In this document: in pieces, positions 43,001 through 54,400 of the stretch
Layout of the letters: every line of letters begins with the position of its first letter
Position numbering within the stretch: the stretch's first letter is position 1
From: Lepisosteus oculatus
Lineage: Eukaryota; Chordata; Actinopteri; Semionotiformes; Lepisosteidae
Direction of reading: 5' to 3'
DNA: 64,000 nt
Assembly (NCBI RefSeq): GCF_040954835.1
Contig: NC_090706.1
Coordinates: forward strand, 33,985,148-34,049,147
The notes under the pieces: generated by a model
Told to the model about the DNA's origin: nothing
The model's database searches: none
What the model saw: the letters and a program-made list of their open reading frames with translations, nothing else
Position numbers and translations under genes: made by a program

Positions 43001-44418
43001 AAGTTAACCGGCTTATAACAAAAGTGTTTCACTTTTCAGTTTAAGAAGTTCACCTTACAGTGTAAATACAGTGTCAATAAGAATGTTGAAAAAATAGCAA
43101 ACTATTACAAAAATATTTATGATAAAGCCTGCTGTAGTTGCTGGAATACATCATAAATAAACAGTAATAACCCTTCAAATCATTGTTTTAATGTCACTGG
43201 CACTATGAAATCACGTGAATGTTATATTACAACATGCACGAGCAATTAGGTAAAAACAAACAGTACTGTAATTTGTAATAATGCACACCACGACAACAAA
43301 GTTAAGAAAGTGGAGTGAAATCCAGTACTTCCACATTTGCTTTTCTCAGATATGTACGATTACTGAAAAAAAAAAATAACGCTGTTGTCAGGTGATCTGA
43401 ATGACAGAATCCTCTTCCTTCAGATTGACAAGAAAATACACCAAACCGAAAACACGATTCCCAGCTCTTCCCCAATCGGAAAAGGGGAAGAGGTGGGACT
43501 CCTAAAATTACATGACACCCTTTGATATCTCAGTATTTGGCCTATAAAATTCCAGCCTTAGAAACACTGAGGTGACGTTCCAGAAAATCGAACTTAGCAG
43601 CATCACGAGAAAAACACAGACCTCGACAGTATTTTAACCACCTGTGAGATTCACGTCAAGAGTTCAAGCAGTTCCTGTTTGCGTCTTCGCCGAGAATAGC
43701 CTAATTATCTTCCCGTGAGAGAAGAAAGACAAGCTGCTGTTGAAACGCTTCTTGTTGTTATACATTGTGTTTAATTACTGTGTTTACTAACGATGCCCCC
43801 CCATAAAAAGTACAACAAAACCCTTCCGGTCTCTTTACAAAACATTTTTAAAAGATGTTATCATTCAGTGCCTCAGCATTTTTAGCTGAATGTTTAAGTC
43901 TGTTTTAGGCTATATACACACACGCAATAATAAACTTATATACTTCAAATGAATCTTGATTCCTGACAGTGCTGTCGCGTAAGCCTTTATATTCAATGTT
44001 TGGTTTCATTGTATATAGGCCAACCGTCAAACTTAAGAACATGGAGAGATCAACTAAAAAAAACGCTACATAAACCAGCCAGTTTGCGAAGTCGTTTAGT
44101 TGCCTTTTCTAGGTAAGCAGGTTTGCTGTCACTAGTTAAAATGCCTGGTTTACTGTACAAGAAAAACAAGCACAATCACTTGGGGCAGTAACATTATTTT
44201 TATAGCACACCCCCTCGGGCGTTAAGCTGATCTGTCTAAACAGAGCCGAAGAAGAAAGAAAACGTATGAATAATCAAACGTTTGCAGTTTAATCTCTTAC
44301 CTGTGAAGCCCCCTCCCTTACCGTGCCCCTTCCTCCGCTGGAGAATGAAGAACGGGTTCGCCCTTTCGCTAACCCACAGCGCGTTGGCCAGCAAAACCTC
44401 CTCCGGTACGATCCACAT
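28004..44418 (-). CDS. tbc1d9b: TBC1 domain family member 9B, Rab GAP (22 coding exons)
   Basis: The product is a Rab GTPase-activating protein; the mammalian protein acts on Rab11 in recycling traffic. Exons (minus): 44301-44418, 42070-42180, 41313-41431, 40595-40823, 39769-40027, 38706-38913, 37964-38146, 37316-37471, 36782-36932, 35438-35652, 34635-34752, 33954-34239, 33150-33279, 32691-32789, 32378-32446, 31783-32023, 31528-31593, 30722-30793, 30346-30396, 29909-29974, 29107-29204, 28004-28618. All phases agree; 1,219 residues (human about 1,233-1,250). Visible: two GRAM-type blocks (about 140-215 and 285-355), TBC domain about 500-720 with the arginine-finger motif IERDLHR and glutamine-finger GYCQ, and an EF-hand about 877-897 ([12 protein letters not shown]). 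An acidic variable tail follows. Start MWIVPEEVL matches the family; an ATG two codons earlier (44424) is the alternative. Exon 13 has a weak donor. Intact. Confidence 0.95.
36235..36264. repeat. 30-bp perfect palindrome in tbc1d9b intron 9
   Basis: Fifteen bases, ending in AAAGAGATTA, are followed immediately by their exact reverse complement, with no spacer. It lies in AT-rich intronic DNA. It could extrude as a cruciform or form an RNA hairpin with almost no loop; no function is implied. Confidence 0.9.
40981..41290. repeat. Exact 155-bp tandem duplication in tbc1d9b intron 3
   Basis: Bases 40981-41135 and 41136-41290 are identical by eye over the whole 155 bp, beginning CTATGGATAGAAATAAG. 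The second copy ends only about 22 bp from the donor of exon 3 (exon 41313-41431, minus strand). Complete identity means either a very recent event or an assembly duplication. Confidence 0.92.
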
Positions 44419-45653
44419 CTGCACGTTGGAAAAAGACTTTCTCGACTATCAAAACAAATAGATCTTGGGTTTTTTTTTTTTAAAAGGCAGGTCGTGGGAA
44501 GTTTACTGTCGTTCGTATGCCGCAGACGTTCTGCCTGCCCCCCCTATTTTTGTTTTGTTTTAATTTACTCCATGGGCCGCCCATGCGATCTTGTGTTGTC
44601 TGGTGCTGCAGTGAGCCGTCCCCCCTTGCAGCCACTGACGAAAACACAGCCCCAGCTACCCTGGCGTCACGCTGTATCTTGGAGGCAGTCCAGAAGAATA
44701 TCCAAGAGAAAGGGGGGGGGGGAAACACACGGTTCAATTCGGTTTATTTGGCAAAATTCATAATAACGAAGCTGCCATGAACAGTAAAACGGTTTAACTG
44801 CTATCAGGATGCACGTCGAGTCTGATATATCGTGCACTGTGGCTATGTACTGTACTGTAGGAATGAAGATGCATGACGTTTGTTATGGCTGAACTGGAAA
44901 TGTAATTTTAAGGCCGTTTAACGACTTCTGCTCTTGCTGGTTTTGTTTGTGGTTTTTTAAAAGGGTTTTCTAAAGACATTACATTTCCAGGGTTGAGGTT
45001 CATTTTTTTAGGATGTGCGTATGAGGACCACGAGCATTTACATTTCCCGATTAGAGATAATGCAGTTTATTATTCAAGTTGGAAACCGAAGAAAAAAAAG
45101 TGGAAATAATAAAAAATTCCATCGGGTAATATTAGACTTTACGTCTCCAAGGTAACTTTCTTCCCTTACTAAATTTCGCATCTCCACCAACACTGTTTAA
45201 CTAATTTAGGAGATCCCCCTAACCTATTTTCAAATATTATACTAGCGGTTTCACAAGAAAGAAACTCATTAGAAAGTACTTTTTTAATTGCAAGCAAGCA
45301 AAATGAGTTTTTTTTAATCAAATCAAGAAATAGCAAATGCAAAAGAAAATTTCAATTAAACAATGAATAAATTCTTAAAGCGATTGTTTAATGTAACTAC
45401 TGAGGTAGTCATAAACCGACATATCCTCATAACTAAGAGGACTGCGAAAACCTGGGATTTCACTAACTCCAAAATTTTAACAAGAACAACGGTCTAATTA
45501 CAGTATATAGTATTTGAAGCCCAATAAAGGTAGAGGACTCACATTCTTTTCTGTTGGTAAGCAGAGCGGAGCTTTCAAGAAAAACTGAGAGTAGAAAAAA
45601 GAGTAGAATCTCTTGTACCTTAAGTCATTTGATTATTATATCTATGTAAGCTA

Positions 45654-45716
45654 TTATATCTATTAGTACAAGTAGGTAACTGTGTCAGCATGCGTAAGCT
45701 GCAATTATATCTATTA
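45654..45716 (-). mobile_element. Truncated Penelope-like insert with 12-bp target-site repeat
   Basis: TTATATCTATTA occurs at 45654-45665 and again at 45705-45716. Between them are 39 bp that, on the minus strand, match the 3' part of the repeats at 6030 and 24647 (TTGCAGC, GCATGCTGAC, ending at the CACCTGAA-equivalent). A 5'-truncated copy framed by an exact direct repeat is the expected product of target-primed retrotransposition. Confidence 0.6.
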
Positions 45717-45849
45717 TACTGTATATTCCTTTATGCAAATATGGAAAAAAAAACCTTTCTTGAGAAATAATTTTGTCAGCGGTCCTTATCTTTATGTCGA
45801 AAATCACTTTATTTGCTGACACATTTGACATAAAGGAGCCAGGTGAGAT

Positions 45850-46545
45850 GAATCCTTTTATGTGGCATAATAGAGTTAGACTGGAAGACAACCCTCCAGT
45901 CAGGAAAGAATTGCTGCAATGTGGGGTTAAGATGATCACTCTGTACCATTAAGTTGTGATCAGACTCAACTTTGCATACTGAACCAACGATTTCACCCAA
46001 TCCATGCCAGGAACATGTGCTCTACAACACTACAGAACAACACGAACGCTTCACTGTTGAAACTGCTCAGCACTCAGTGTTCTTTAGGTCGGTGTCACGT
46101 GTCTACTTTCCAAAGAACATGGCAAAACATGATATATCATGAAAACAGCATATCACGTTTTTCCACTTTTGGTACTCCATTGTCTGGGCTCTTTGCAGAC
46201 CTGGGCTCACAATTGTGCATTGCCAGGTGACGAGCGGTTTATGCATCGTAACCCGACTATGGTATCTCACTGTGGAGTTCTTGGTGGACCAATTGTAGTT
46301 AAATTGGTCTAAAATCATGCCCCATAGAATAATGGCTGATGATGCCCGAGGTTGAAATTTGCAGTCAATTGATCTGCAGATGTCACCTAGTTTTGCCTGG
46401 CACTTCGATTTAATTCACTGGGCATCACAACATCCTGGACATCCTGGAGTGTGAGCTTCTTCCCACTGTTGCCTTTTGGTGACGATACACATTCATACTC
46501 CAACAATCACTTTTCTTTCAAAGTCACTGAGGTGTTCTCTTGCAT
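45850..46545 (-). pseudogene. Decayed Tc1/mariner-type transposase
   Basis: Read on the minus strand in shifting frames, short blocks match Tc1-family transposases in the right order. They are REHLSDFER near the N-terminal helix-turn-helix (about 46540-46515), then VTMHKPLVT and a KWKNVI block in the middle (near 46250-46150). A degraded VVFQ...PHKR block follows (about 45890-45855), where the family has its FQ-DNAP-H motif. Frameshifts and stops interrupt it and the catalytic acidic residues are not preserved. Terminal inverted repeats were not found. It is dead. Confidence 0.6.
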
Positions 46546-48977
46546 TATTATTGACAACCATGCCAGTTGTTTCCATTTTGTGCCCATGACCAGAACATCA
46601 TTAACAATTACTTACTGACAACAGAGGCAGAACAAATGGACTGTACTCGTACAAAGTATCACACTGTCTCTAGGTTTCATTACAAATAGGAATGTGTATA
46701 AAGTAGTTTTTGTGGTGATAATTAAAAACATCTTGCACTTTTTTTTTACTACTCACTTTTTAAAATGTATTCAACTAGGAACAAGTCACTAGTGTTTTAG
46801 GTTTTGGTGTAGAAAAATAAAATAGATACATGTTTGTAAAAAATATAGAGGTTTGTTTGTGAGATTCAGCTTTCATTTATTGACACCATTGCCTATTAAT
46901 ATGTCACTTAAACAATGGATACATAAATACTATTAAAGCTTCTCAGGAAGGATGAGGTGTGGTATTAAATTGTAGTTACATAACAAGAGATCAATTTAAT
47001 AAAGAGTCTGTAACTTTCTAATATGAGGTGCAGCTGCTCAAAACACACACAAAACTCACACACTGTCCAAAGATACTGATGTGCAGGCACTTGTATCGCA
47101 CACACATACAAGAAACATACAAGACTTAAAGTAAAATGCAATACAAAGGCAACTTTTTCAAAATGTTTTAATCTGAAGTCTGAATACTGCAAAGAGAGAC
47201 AGAAGGAGAAAAGACAAAGGGAATTATATTCAAAGGCACACAGTGAAACAGTGACCCAAACCATAGAGCAAGACCAAAAGACTGAAGCAATATTTGCCAT
47301 TCACATCTATGACACATATAAAATGAAGATAATAACCAGCTTCTTCTTAAACATTAACATCACCTTTCTCACACATCGTTGCTTGTCACGTACCATATGA
47401 ACATGCGTTAATGAAACAATGGTGAAGGATTCAGAGATCAAATAAGAATACTGCTAAATTTACAGAAGAATCAGCTTTGCATGTCTTGTGGCAATCAACA
47501 ATGACACAAATGTCCCAAAGAGGAATTTCTGTGTACTTACACTCACAGCATTAAACATTCAATGAATTCCTGCCAATACTCAAATAACCTGAAATCCCAT
47601 TTTCAACAGTGCAGAAAAACAAAGTTTGTGTGCTACACATTCTGTGCTGCAGATTATCATTAATTACAATAGAGGCTCCATATATCTCTGCAAATTTAAC
47701 AAATTGTTACTGCTGGTTTCTAATTAGGAGCTTTTAATGACTGAGTAACATTCACTGGCTCCAAAGCAGGCTAATGGCTTGTCAATAGCCAGTATAGTCA
47801 GCTCATAGGAGTCCATATGCATAGGGAAGAACTTATTTAGAAGACACCAAAAACACATTGATATCCCCAAGCTGAAAGTATTATAGTAATTGGAATGTAC
47901 AGCTGTCCTCCACTTTATACCTGGTTACGGTCGTCAGTCTTGCACTTTAGGCAGAGGAATGCTATTTTAGATCTCCAAGTGAAAAGGCAGAAGGGATGTA
48001 GTTACATGTTTCAAAAATAAATACCAGAAAATGAGACCTCAATTAACATTTTTGTTTTCTACACTCGGTTCTTCCATTTTATTTTAAAAAATGTATTTGA
48101 AAGACATCAACATTTGAGATGCATTTTAACTGAATAATAATCATAATATAAAAACAAAACTCTACACCCATTGTGACATTCAAACCAGGAAATATTATGG
48201 ACACTGGTTGGGCTGACAGGTGAAGATGATAACTAGCTTTAGTGTTCAATGAGACAAAGAAGACTGGTAAATATGGCTGGTAAACAGAAGCTGGATTCAA
48301 ATTTAAAAAAGCTTATAAAAACATAAGAGGGTGATTAACAACTGCTACTCCAATTGTAGTAACAGCTACAGCCATCACAAATTCATTTATTTTTCAAAAG
48401 TTATTTATATTAATTATTGTATCAATTCTTTACTCTTTACAACCTCTTAGAGTCTCGACATGGGAATTTTCTTTCCAAATACAGTTTAAATAATTGGGAG
48501 AATTATCATTAATTCACATATATTTTACAGAAAATCAATTATTTTTGCACATATTTTTTCAAAAATCACTTTTAAAAACAAAGCAAATGCAATTATTTTG
48601 TATACATTTATTGCATTTAAAATCTGCAGTAAACGTTTTCAAATAGGACACAAGACAAATAGTAATACAGTATGTACTATTTTAAGCAACATGCTTTGGT
48701 TTGCATGTGAACAAGCTTAATAGTATAATCTGTATTGGGGAACATTATAAAGAGACACCTCAATTTAGCTGGTGAATCCCATTGAAATTCCATACATATT
48801 TGGACACTTTAAAATTGCCCTGAACCTTGCTGCAATGTTTTGCAGTATACAATGCTAAAACCTTTGAAGAGGACTTAGACTCTTTTGTATGTGAAAGGAA
48901 GCATACTTGCAGAAAGAAATAATGAGCAGGGCTCTCCACATCCTAATCTCTTTACAAAGCCCTAGACTGTTCTGGCT

Positions 48978-49033
48978 TTACATGTACATGAATTAGTATG
49001 TACATGTACATATACATGTAGTACATGTACATG
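48978..49033. repeat. Cluster of TACATGTA palindromes
   Basis: ACATGTACAT-type self-complementary words recur several times within about 55 bp, in AT-rich DNA. It looks like a decayed short tandem repeat; no function is apparent. Confidence 0.6.
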
Positions 49034-51471
49034 ATTTAGTAGTAACAGTACTGTAGGCTACTTCTTTTGTACAGTATCTTGGCCACAATATGTAAAAATG
49101 AGGAAGATCTTATTTTATCACCACTACTGATTTCACTCTGGAAAATCTTCCAGAAGTGTCTGATTTTTTGTATAATCCATTTTTCCACAGTTTGTCAGGA
49201 AAACACATTGGCATACATCCTTTAATATTTAGTAATTTACTGTAGGTGCAGTTCAGAAGTGTTAAAATAATATTTAGAGATGAGTTCACTTTTAAAAACA
49301 ACTCTTTCTTTCAGTACAATATCTGCAGCTTAGGTTTCTTTTGAAGTAACTCCCCAAGAGGACATCTCTTAGGAATGTAGTTAGTGATTGTTATAACTAC
49401 ATTATATGCTACAGCATTCTAAATACATTTGCTGGTAAAGCAGAACCACAAAGAAGAAAGTGTTAATTATGGGAGATAGAGCACTTCCAGAATAAGTGGC
49501 TATGGGATGCATACGTTCATTTCTTTAAAAGGGCAGCCCAGTAAAGGAATAACCCCTTTTCAGTGTTCCATAAGGTCAGCACCACATTCTCAATTCAATG
49601 CAAAATCCCCTTTTATTTGTAAAGGACTTCCTGGCTTCACATTAGCAATAGCAAATAGGTATGTATCCTAAACATATAACGTTTATTAGTGCATAAAGCC
49701 ACACACCAAGAAGGTGACACTTTAAAATCCAAGTTCCACATAACTTTATGAAGGTGTGATAAAATTTGCTGCAAATGACATATCACTTTTTAAACACACA
49801 TATTAAGAACAAAAATGTAATAGAAAATTAACTGTAATTTTTTCTGGAACAATTGTAGATTTTTTGTAGGCTATGGCACTGAGTTGTTTTGTTAACAGGA
49901 TTTTTTTTAAAACCTGAAAATCAGGAATTTGTCCGCGCAATTCTGGAAGTCCAGACTGTACATTCTTGCTTCAAAAGCGAACTCCAATAGTTCTTGAACT
50001 TAGCCTCAGAGGCAATTCACTGATATAATAAATATATTCAATGCTGAAAAAGCCCAATATGGCATTTTTGTAGATTGTTCTAGTACCACACATAAACGTA
50101 ACTTGTGTATACATTGACAGATAATTCTACTTGTTCAGATTAACTTGTTCAGATGTACCCTTGATTTATTTTACCTGATTTACCTTCAGTACCTTCTAAG
50201 AATAAACTGTGTGACTCTTTAATATCTCAATACAGTAATGAAAAACAGTAAAATGAACTGACATACCATGGCATTATATACTGTTTAGTCTAGTAAATAC
50301 TGATTGGTTATTTCCTTTAGATTGCTCTGACCTATCTGTGCCATTGTCTTCATCCTGGTCACTGAAATATCAGCCATGTAAGAAAGCATGCTTTTTGGTA
50401 GCTGAAAATTATTAGAACTCTGTACTATTAAAATTGCATTTCAAAAGCAATATTAGGGGACTACCAGGGAAATACAATTGATTAATGAGAATTATATACA
50501 GCTCGTCTATAAAAACTATACCTTATGCAAAGCACAAGAACAACAAAAAACCTCCTAGACAGTTCTAAGTGAAATAAAACTGCACACACAGGTAGCCCCC
50601 TTGAGAGGTTTTGAAGATTCAAGACAAATTAGAGGCCAAGTTATTATGTGGGCTTAAAAAAATCTTTTGGGCAGCTATCTTATTTGACACATGGAAAGGT
50701 TAAATACCACGACATACTGATCCACCAAAGAAATTTGTGTGGTGCGAAATGCAAAATACTCTTCAATTAAATATCTTTCAGGTTCAATAAGCCAAGTCTT
50801 TGAATCCAGTACCACTTTAACTGCCTCAAGTCAGAAGACAGGCTGTGAGAGATGACTGGAGTTTCTTTGCCAGGCAGCTAAGGGTGGGCAACCACACTGG
50901 CAGCAGAGACAGCGTATTCTGATGCAGTATGTCTGGCTCATGACTGGCATACCCACAACAATGTCAGCTGTGTCAAGGCAGTCTCATTTTCTTTCAAAAG
51001 ATCCTCTTGTTCTGACAAAGGTCTGTTTTGTATTTGAGAAAACAAAATCAGCTAATCATAATCACAGATGCTTGTGGATTATCTAAATATACTTAAACGC
51101 ATGGTTATGAGGAATTCGGTTTAAAATCCAGGCAATGCAGATGATTCTTTAGTAAATATTGTTCTTTTAAAAAAAAAAGAAAAAAAAAGAAAAACAGCAA
51201 GGTACTTCCCACACTCCTATAATGACATCAGTTCACTATCAAAGATTCTCTTTCATCAGAAAAAAGAATTAGCTGGGAAGAATAATTCTAACAATGATAA
51301 ATGAAAACCTGAATTATTCCTTTCTTCTTTCGCGACAGGTATAGTACATTCTGTAATGACAGTATGTTGTTTTCACAAGGTATAGGGAAGAACCCCACAT
51401 TCCGGGTTTTTTGTGCTCTGAGGTTTTGAAGCCTATCCCGGATTGGGGGAACCTGAAGAATGGAAGAGACC

Positions 51472-54400
51472 TCAGGATTTATTTTCATCGTACAGGTCCA
51501 AAGAAGTCTGGATATCCGGAAGCTCAATTTCACACACCACATTCCGAGGAGACAATGAGTTTCGGTTGAAGAAATGACCACCTGAAGCGAGAGAAAAAAA
51601 AGAGAAATACTCACATATACATATATCAAAGGAATGAATGAATTAGCACTTGCTGTTTTACAACAGAGAACAGAAGAGAAAAAACCGAAGAGAAGTTGCA
51701 TACAACTGTTTCATGCTAATTAAAAAATAAATACACATTTCATACATTGAGGAAAGGATTCTCTGTTATACCAGTTGAAGAACAGTAGGTTAATTCTGAA
51801 TTATAAATTTTGTGGCATTATTGTGTGAAGATAACACTAAAATATACAGAACCTTCCTCATAATTCACAAGCAACGTTCGTGTTAAGTGAAACCTTAGTC
51901 ATGGATGTGGTTCTTGCAGCTTAACTAATTGGTCACAGAGAAACGTTTTAAGAAGGAAATAACTAAAGTTCTCTTAAGTTGAGAGGAGGCATGTAAACAG
52001 TGCAGTCATGTGGTATTTTCAGAAGCCAGGATTTACAGCAATGCCCTGCACATGACGAGCTTGAGATTCAGTGTTTACTGTAGATAATTCATTTTTCCAT
52101 TATTTTATTCTGTAACCTACTACTCATATTCTGTCATATTATTTTAACATATGGACAAAGGGCAGGAACTGAAATATAGTGTAACTACAATGAGGAAACT
52201 GTGTAGTATAGCACTACTGTACTGAATTATAGTTTTCTAGCATGCGCAGAAGCGCGCCATCTACTGGTACACAAACAGCACTAGCAGTCATCTCGAGTTT
52301 GCCAGATGACAAGACACATACTGTACATACCGCATCTTGTTTGAAAGAGTTTATTGCACACTTCAAGAAATCACCCACTTTCTTGAACTCCTTACTTTAT
52401 GCTAATAAAAACTTATCTCCGTAGTGGTTAAAGGATGTCTCTCAAGATGACAGGAAAACATAATTCCTTTAATACTGCAGCTGTTTCAAAGACAGCTCCA
52501 CTGGCCTTCACTCCCCAGAGGTCTGCAACTAGAGAGATTACTGACCAAAAGAAACCTTCAAACCTAAACATTTTATAATGCGAGATGAGATTGCAACAGA
52601 ATGCAAGCTTATATATATAAGTCAAATTACCTTTCTCAGGGTATACAAGAAGATGAGGCACATATTCTGTAATTTTCCAGCTTCTCTGACTAATGTTGTG
52701 ACACCCAAGAACACATGCCCTGTCACCTGCTTCTTACAGTTCTCCTTTATTCTTTTTCACACAAGTCATTCATTAGTGCCAAACACTCCCTTTCCTTCCA
52801 GAAACCCTTCAATTTCATACACAACTTCAATCAGATATCTGTGTAATAATTCATATTTTTCTGTTTTAATGTAGAGAATGGACACTGTAATATAACAATA
52901 AAGCAGGCTCCAAATGAGATGTGTAATTTGAAAAATACACAAACTGGCACTAAGAAAAACCTTTTGTCCAAAGAGAGTGGAGACTTATAATAAAACAAGG
53001 AATCCCGGTCAAGGTTTTAAAAATATTTATTATTTAAAAGCATTATTTTTCACTAAAAAACTACCCTCTTTACAAAAGCATTATAAAAACATATGGTTGA
53101 ACTAGAACTAAACAGTGGAGCTTGATTGCAGAAACTTCATCCAAAAGATGATTCTTCAATACCACTCGACACTGTAAAAGATAAGAGAGAACCAAGTCTT
53201 ACAAAAAGAACAGACTTGTACTGATTTACATTAGATTATCTCAGTTCTTTCAGGTGTTTACAGAAAGGAGACATAATGGAAGCATGAATACGAGAACTAT
53301 GCAAATGATATACTGCATTTAACACGTATCCATCCCTAGCAAAACAAAGATTTTTAATTTTCTCCTGAATGTGTGTCATCTCACCAATTAGAGGAAGGAA
53401 TGCTATTGCAGAACTTTCAGAGCTCTTGTAGAGGTTCTGTATCAATCCCCCAATAACATCTGACCAAGTTGCACTTTAGTGTTTTTGCACAGTCACAGCA
53501 GAATAAGGCACATCTATGTAAGACAGATGTCTTTCTGCGAATTCCAGCATTTTGGAGGTCTGCATAGAAAAGTGCTGACTAGAACCGGACATCCTTCAAA
53601 ACAACATATATATACAGCATATATAAAATGGTTCCATGAATATAAGTAAAATAGTCCTTAGCGTAAGAAGATATTTAATCAAGGTAGTCTGATGTGGTGG
53701 AAATGGAAATAAACTAAACAGTATTGATGAAATAGATGTTTGGATTCTCCACTTCTATCCCAAGAGCATTTTACTCCTGTCTACAGCTCAGATAAAGAAT
53801 CCCTGCTGGACAATACAGCTGGGTGATTCCTTTGACTCAAGAGAAGTCACTGACCAGCCTTGCTTCCTTTTAAACAAGACATGTCCTGTCAGTTATCACA
53901 CACAGCTGAATGAGGGGGTAGGAGGAATGCAAACCCTGTATGTCAAAGTGGTTATACTTCCTATTTCAAGGACACAGAGATCCCCCAGATTATCTGTCTT
54001 CATGCTATTAAGAAATGCCACTGTGCTTTGTCCACAGATTTGACTATGAAAAGGAAAAATTAAGTGCAATATCAAATGTCTTTAAATTAAGCCTGAATAT
54101 TAGTGTTCGGACATCCTTTATGCTTTGAAGTATGTACATCAGTACATAATTTAAACACATTTTATATATCATTTGTAGTCTTTAATGCTGAAAGAATTTA
54201 AAGTTCTAATATTTAATGATGTAGATATTTAACCATTATTGTGTTTTACAGTTTGTTATTTAAAATGAGTTTTTAACATTTTCTCCTTTAACAATTTCCT
54301 AAAGATACTGTGACTCTTAAGTCTTTATTACATATCTATTATTAGAGTACATTATGCAAGTGATATATTGCTCTGTAACTTGAAAAGAAGCTCTTGGTTG

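Larger units (their letters stand above)
44419..51471. other. Intergenic region and probable rnf130 3' UTR
   Basis: The left part contains the tbc1d9b 5' UTR and promoter: GC-richer sequence to about 44750, with a G12 run near 44711, and no TATA box seen. The centre contains a truncated Penelope-like insert and a decayed Tc1-type transposase. From about 47 kb to 51.4 kb the sequence is AT-rich with no recognisable exon; at least the right end should be rnf130 3' UTR. An open frame at 46965-47300 on the minus strand looks random. Confidence 0.55.

Noticed and set aside
44480-44763. Open frames overlapping the tbc1d9b 5' region
   Set aside because: They lie in the GC-richer promoter/5' UTR stretch, overlap each other on both strands and match nothing.
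45409-45417. TGAGGTAGT, the let-7 seed start
   Set aside because: The following bases do not match let-7 and no hairpin partner is nearby.
46965-47300. 111-codon open frame on minus
   Set aside because: Hydrophobic, AT-driven composition in probable rnf130 3' UTR or intergenic DNA; no family match.
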